A DNA stretch of 64,000 nt, from contig LNDT01000030.1 in assembly GCA_001464715.1 (NCBI GenBank), forward strand, positions 124,001 to 188,000. The letters are read 5' to 3'. The position numbers were made by a program, and so were the translations under genes. The notes below the pieces were generated by a model that was not told the origin of the DNA, made no database searches, and saw only the letters and a list, made by a program, of their open reading frames with translations. Shown piece by piece: positions 61,277 through 64,000 of the stretch. This DNA is from Bdellovibrionales bacterium Ga0074137 (GTDB lineage Bacteria > Bdellovibrionota > Bdellovibrionia > Bdellovibrionales > JAMPXM01). Position 1 is the first letter of the stretch. Each line of letters opens with the position of its first letter.

Positions 61277-62323
61277 ATGCTGATTTTCAAATGGAGCGAT
61301 ATTCCAAATCGGGGCCGCGGCCTCACGTTTGACGACGTACTTTTGCTTCCGAGCCGCTCGGATGTTCGCTCGCGCCGCGACCCCAATTTGAAAACCAGGC
61401 TTACGAAGTCGATCGAAATCGATATTCCTTTGATGAGCGCAAATATGGACACTGTGACCGAAGCGCCGATGGCGATAGCGATGGCCAAAGAAGGCGGCTT
61501 CGGTCCCATTCATCGATTCATGTCCATTGAAGCTCAAGTTCTAGAGATTGAAAAAGTTCGAGCGGCCGGAGTGAAAATCATCGGCGCGAGTGTCGGCGTT
61601 GGTGATGACGCAAAAACGCGAGCGGAAGCATTGGTCAGCGCGGGGGTGAATGTCGTCGTGGTCGACATTGCTCACGGTCATTCGGTTCAAATGCTTGAGA
61701 CGATTCAGTGGCTAAAGGACAGATTTAGCGGACTGCAAGTGATCGGTGGAAATATTGCGATGCCCGAAGCGGCGGTCGAACTTGTCGAAGCCGGAGCCGA
61801 TGCGGTGAAAGTGGGGATCGGACCTGGTTCGATGTGCACGACGCGGATTATTACGGGGTGCGGAGTTCCTCAGCTAACGGCGATAGCCATGTGCGCGCAA
61901 GCTCTTGAGGGAACTGGTGTGCCTGTGATTGGTGACGGGGGATTAAGAACTTCGGGCGATATTGTGAAAGCCATGGCCGCCGGCGCAAGCACGGTGATGT
62001 TGGGTTCAATGCTTTCAGGTTGCCTTGAGACGCCCGGAGAAATCCAAGGTGGACGAAAGCAGTACCGCGGCATGGCCTCCAAATCAGCGCAAGTTTCATG
62101 GCGAGGCGGAGTGCCAGAAGGAATGGCCGCTGAAGGTGAAAGTCGATTTGTAAATATCAAAGGTCATTTAAGAGACGCCGTGCTTGAAATTACCGGAGGT
62201 CTTCGCAGCGGTATGAGTTACCTCAATGCGACGTCCGTCCCTGAGATTCGTGAGCGGGCTCGCTTTATGGAGATGTCGGCCGCCGGTGCTCAAGAGTCGG
62301 CGGCCCACGGCCTTCGAAATTAA
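61277..62323 (+). CDS. IMP dehydrogenase/GMP reductase family enzyme without CBS domains
   Basis: GGAGG precedes ATG 61277, giving 348 residues. The TIM-barrel motifs are [57 protein letters not shown] with catalytic Cys187, and [20 protein letters not shown]. The CBS pair normally inserted after about residue 100 is missing, as in GMP reductases. The C-terminus ([28 protein letters not shown]) is mixed: EGMAAEGES is GMPR-like, GGLRSGM is shared with IMPDH. IMP dehydrogenation or GMP reduction are both possible. It is a lone gene. Confidence 0.88.
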   Translation: MLIFKWSDIPNRGRGLTFDDVLLLPSRSDVRSRRDPNLKTRLTKSIEIDIPLMSANMDTVTEAPMAIAMAKEGGFGPIHRFMSIEAQVLEIEKVRAAGVKIIGASVGVGDDAKTRAEALVSAGVNVVVVDIAHGHSVQMLETIQWLKDRFSGLQVIGGNIAMPEAAVELVEAGADAVKVGIGPGSMCTTRIITGCGVPQLTAIAMCAQALEGTGVPVIGDGGLRTSGDIVKAMAAGASTVMLGSMLSGCLETPGEIQGGRKQYRGMASKSAQVSWRGGVPEGMAAEGESRFVNIKGHLRDAVLEITGGLRSGMSYLNATSVPEIRERARFMEMSAAGAQESAAHGLRN

Positions 62324-62349
62324 ATTCGAAAGCGCTGAGTTGGCGTTTT

Positions 62350-64000
62350 TTAGTTAGCGTTAAATGATGGTCTCAGAACTTGGGACTGAAGATCGCGGTC
62401 AAGCCCACCCGTGAGTGGTTTACCGGTGGGGTAAATCATCAGCAGTGATTCTTGGCCAGCACCCTTGTTGAACGTCACGACTTTAGTTTCACCAGGATTC
62501 AAAGTGATTTTCTCTGGCAAACCCACAAAGCTTGCGCCTTCCGTCGAGACATTCAGCTGCGCCCACTTCTTCGGGTCCTTCGACAAGAAGTCATCGGGCT
62601 CGATCGCCGAACCAGTTTGCTGACTTGTCGCCACGCGAACCGCGAGCGCTCCTGAGGGCTTAAGTTTTAGATCTGCCACCGGAACCTCGAGCAGCGCGAT
62701 CGTCGAATTTTCAAACGCCGCCATTGGCGAGAGTGCGAGAATGGCTGGGATGAAATTCAAGACGGGTCGTGCTTTTGGTTTTTCTCCTGGTGCCGGGACT
62801 TCAGGTGGCAGCAAAATAGCGGTATCGAAGTCGCGACGAATCTGCTGGGCCATTTTCGCATCGATCAAGAGGCTAACAAAGGGACCGGCGGGAAGTCCGG
62901 CGACCGAGTCCTGAACGACGCCGGCCAGTTCTTGATCCGCAGAGAAATCACCGTCGCTGTCGATCAAAACTGAAACTTCGCACAGATTCCACGTCGTCAT
63001 CGGTTCAAACAGTTTCGCGACAACTTGAAGCGTCGCTACACCATCTTTTTCGATCACGCGGTAACCGGACTCAGCAAGGTCACAAATTTTAGATCGGAAT
63101 GGGTCGAGCGTTGGATCCGCCTTTTTCGCGCCACGCGCGATCAGGTTGAAAGGCAAAGCTTCGCCCGCGTTGGCACTCTTATTTGTGAGAGTCAGATCGA
63201 CAGCAGCGCCCTGACTGTCTGTGTTCGACGTCGAACGAACAATCAGTTTCGAAGCTTCGATGCGAGAAACTTTGGTTGCGATAGCCAAAACAGGAATTCG
63301 TGCCACTTCTCCGCCGGCGTCCGAGAGCAAAACATAACCCGAAATTTCATTCGATGTGTTCGAAGCCAGAGCGCTGTTCAGTGCCGAAAGGTCGATAGTG
63401 AATCGCAAATCGATCGGCTGGGATTCGCCGGGGGCTAATGTGATCTGAGGCAAACTTTTCAGGCTAAAGCCTTTGGTCGCTCCGCCCAGGCTGATCGAAA
63501 GCTTCTGTGGCGTGGACGAAATATTTTTTAGAGCGACGGCTCGCTGCATCGTCTTTTTAGCTTCTACGGTGATTTCTCCTAAGGAAATCGAAGAAGGGAG
63601 TGGCAGAACTTTCGCATCCAGCGCTTTGATAATTTGCACGCGGCCAGCACCTTGGCGGGCGATGGGGTACATCTTACCTTTTTCGTCGACCATTGTTTTG
63701 CTGGTGCTCATCGCAAGTGCTTTGAGCTCAAGAGCGCTCAAAGCTGGATGCGCTTGTTTCAAAAGTGCCATCACGCCGGCCATGTGAGGCGCGGCCATTG
63801 ATGTGCCAGAAAGCTGAACGCCCTTCGTACCTTTTCCCATATCGGCCGACACAATCAGATTTCCTGGCGCTGAAATTTCCGGCTTCATCAACGCGTCGAT
63901 CGATCGCGGGCCACGCGACGAGAAGAGTGCCATCGTATCAATCAGTTCTGGTCGTTCGATCCGATCGGGCACGGTGAGCTCAGCAACAACATCGCCACGA
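62350..64000 (-). CDS. Subtilase (S8) protease, C-terminal part
   Basis: The frame is open to the right edge, so the N-terminal half, with the catalytic Asp and His, lies outside. Visible are SSRGPRSIDALMKPEISAPG and GVQLSGTSMAAPHMAGVMAL with the catalytic Ser, as in subtilases with a PA insert. Several beta-sandwich domains follow (about 400 residues, VTVEAKK..., SLGGATKGFSLKSLPQITLA). The product is probably secreted. Role in host or nutrient digestion is inference. It converges with the IMPDH-family gene, with 26 bp between stops. Confidence 0.9.
   Translation of the reverse strand, partial: RGDVVAELTVPDRIERPELIDTMALFSSRGPRSIDALMKPEISAPGNLIVSADMGKGTKGVQLSGTSMAAPHMAGVMALLKQAHPALSALELKALAMSTSKTMVDEKGKMYPIARQGAGRVQIIKALDAKVLPLPSSISLGEITVEAKKTMQRAVALKNISSTPQKLSISLGGATKGFSLKSLPQITLAPGESQPIDLRFTIDLSALNSALASNTSNEISGYVLLSDAGGEVARIPVLAIATKVSRIEASKLIVRSTSNTDSQGAAVDLTLTNKSANAGEALPFNLIARGAKKADPTLDPFRSKICDLAESGYRVIEKDGVATLQVVAKLFEPMTTWNLCEVSVLIDSDGDFSADQELAGVVQDSVAGLPAGPFVSLLIDAKMAQQIRRDFDTAILLPPEVPAPGEKPKARPVLNFIPAILALSPMAAFENSTIALLEVPVADLKLKPSGALAVRVATSQQTGSAIEPDDFLSKDPKKWAQLNVSTEGASFVGLPEKITLNPGETKVVTFNKGAGQESLLMIYPTGKPLTGGLDRDLQSQVLRPSFNAN

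Noticed and set aside
1-64000. tRNA, rRNA or CRISPR features
   Set aside because: None recognised on reading both strands of the intergenic regions; a covariance-model scan could still find a small RNA.

Overview
This 64 kb window reads as an ordinary chromosomal stretch of a Gram-negative bacterium, dense with genes on both strands and moderately GC-rich. Several features together suggest a predatory or free-living member of the Bdellovibrionota. These are many signal-peptide proteins, lipoproteins and beta-barrel proteins, a run of FHA-domain genes next to a TadC-like gene, a protein carrying the CFI-box motif, and a lexA-imuA-imuB-dnaE2 cassette with GTAA half-sites. That placement is an inference from gene content; no database search was possible. 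No rRNA, tRNA, CRISPR array, transposase or prophage gene was seen.

Layout. 1-3.8 kb: exported proteins and an HNH endonuclease. 3.9-8.1 kb: a TonB-like protein, a PP2C phosphatase, a membrane-anchored M23 peptidase, a cysteine-less glutaredoxin-fold protein and a YkgJ-type cysteine-cluster protein. 8.2-15.4 kb, minus strand: rpsI, rplM, truA, a large CFI-box/beta-barrel protein, asd, pssA and a polyprenol-kinase-like gene. 15.7-19 kb: exported proteins and a DsbA-like lipoprotein. 19.1-23.7 kb: lipA, an E2 acyltransferase, lpd and lipB, a lipoylation and 2-oxoacid dehydrogenase cluster. 23.7-26.7 kb: exbD/exbB and a degenerate sulfatase-like lipoprotein.

26.7-34.3 kb is one compact minus-strand operon: tadC, DUF192, three membrane FHA proteins, a PP2C-like gene and a radical SAM gene. 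It is the best candidate for a little-described system. 34.3-37.5 kb: a maf-yggS fusion, proC and a DivIVA gene, with a 218 bp inverted-repeat element between proC and divIVA. 37.6-51.8 kb: secreted hydrolases, envelope proteins, valS, a 2-oxoglutarate oxygenase, trmO and an A/S-rich repeat protein. 51.8-58.5 kb: the SOS mutagenesis cassette under LexA. 58.5-64 kb: an N-terminal-SPASM radical SAM protein, a lipoprotein, a CBS-less IMPDH-family enzyme and the 3' part of a subtilase gene.

The most interesting signals are the FHA/TadC operon, the inverted-repeat element with a solo copy elsewhere, three GTAA repeats at exact 11 bp spacing upstream of lexA, a hairpin that buries a Shine-Dalgarno sequence, two thiol-fold proteins that have lost their cysteines, the Maf-YggS fusion, and a CFI-box protein with a second signal-peptide-like segment in its middle.
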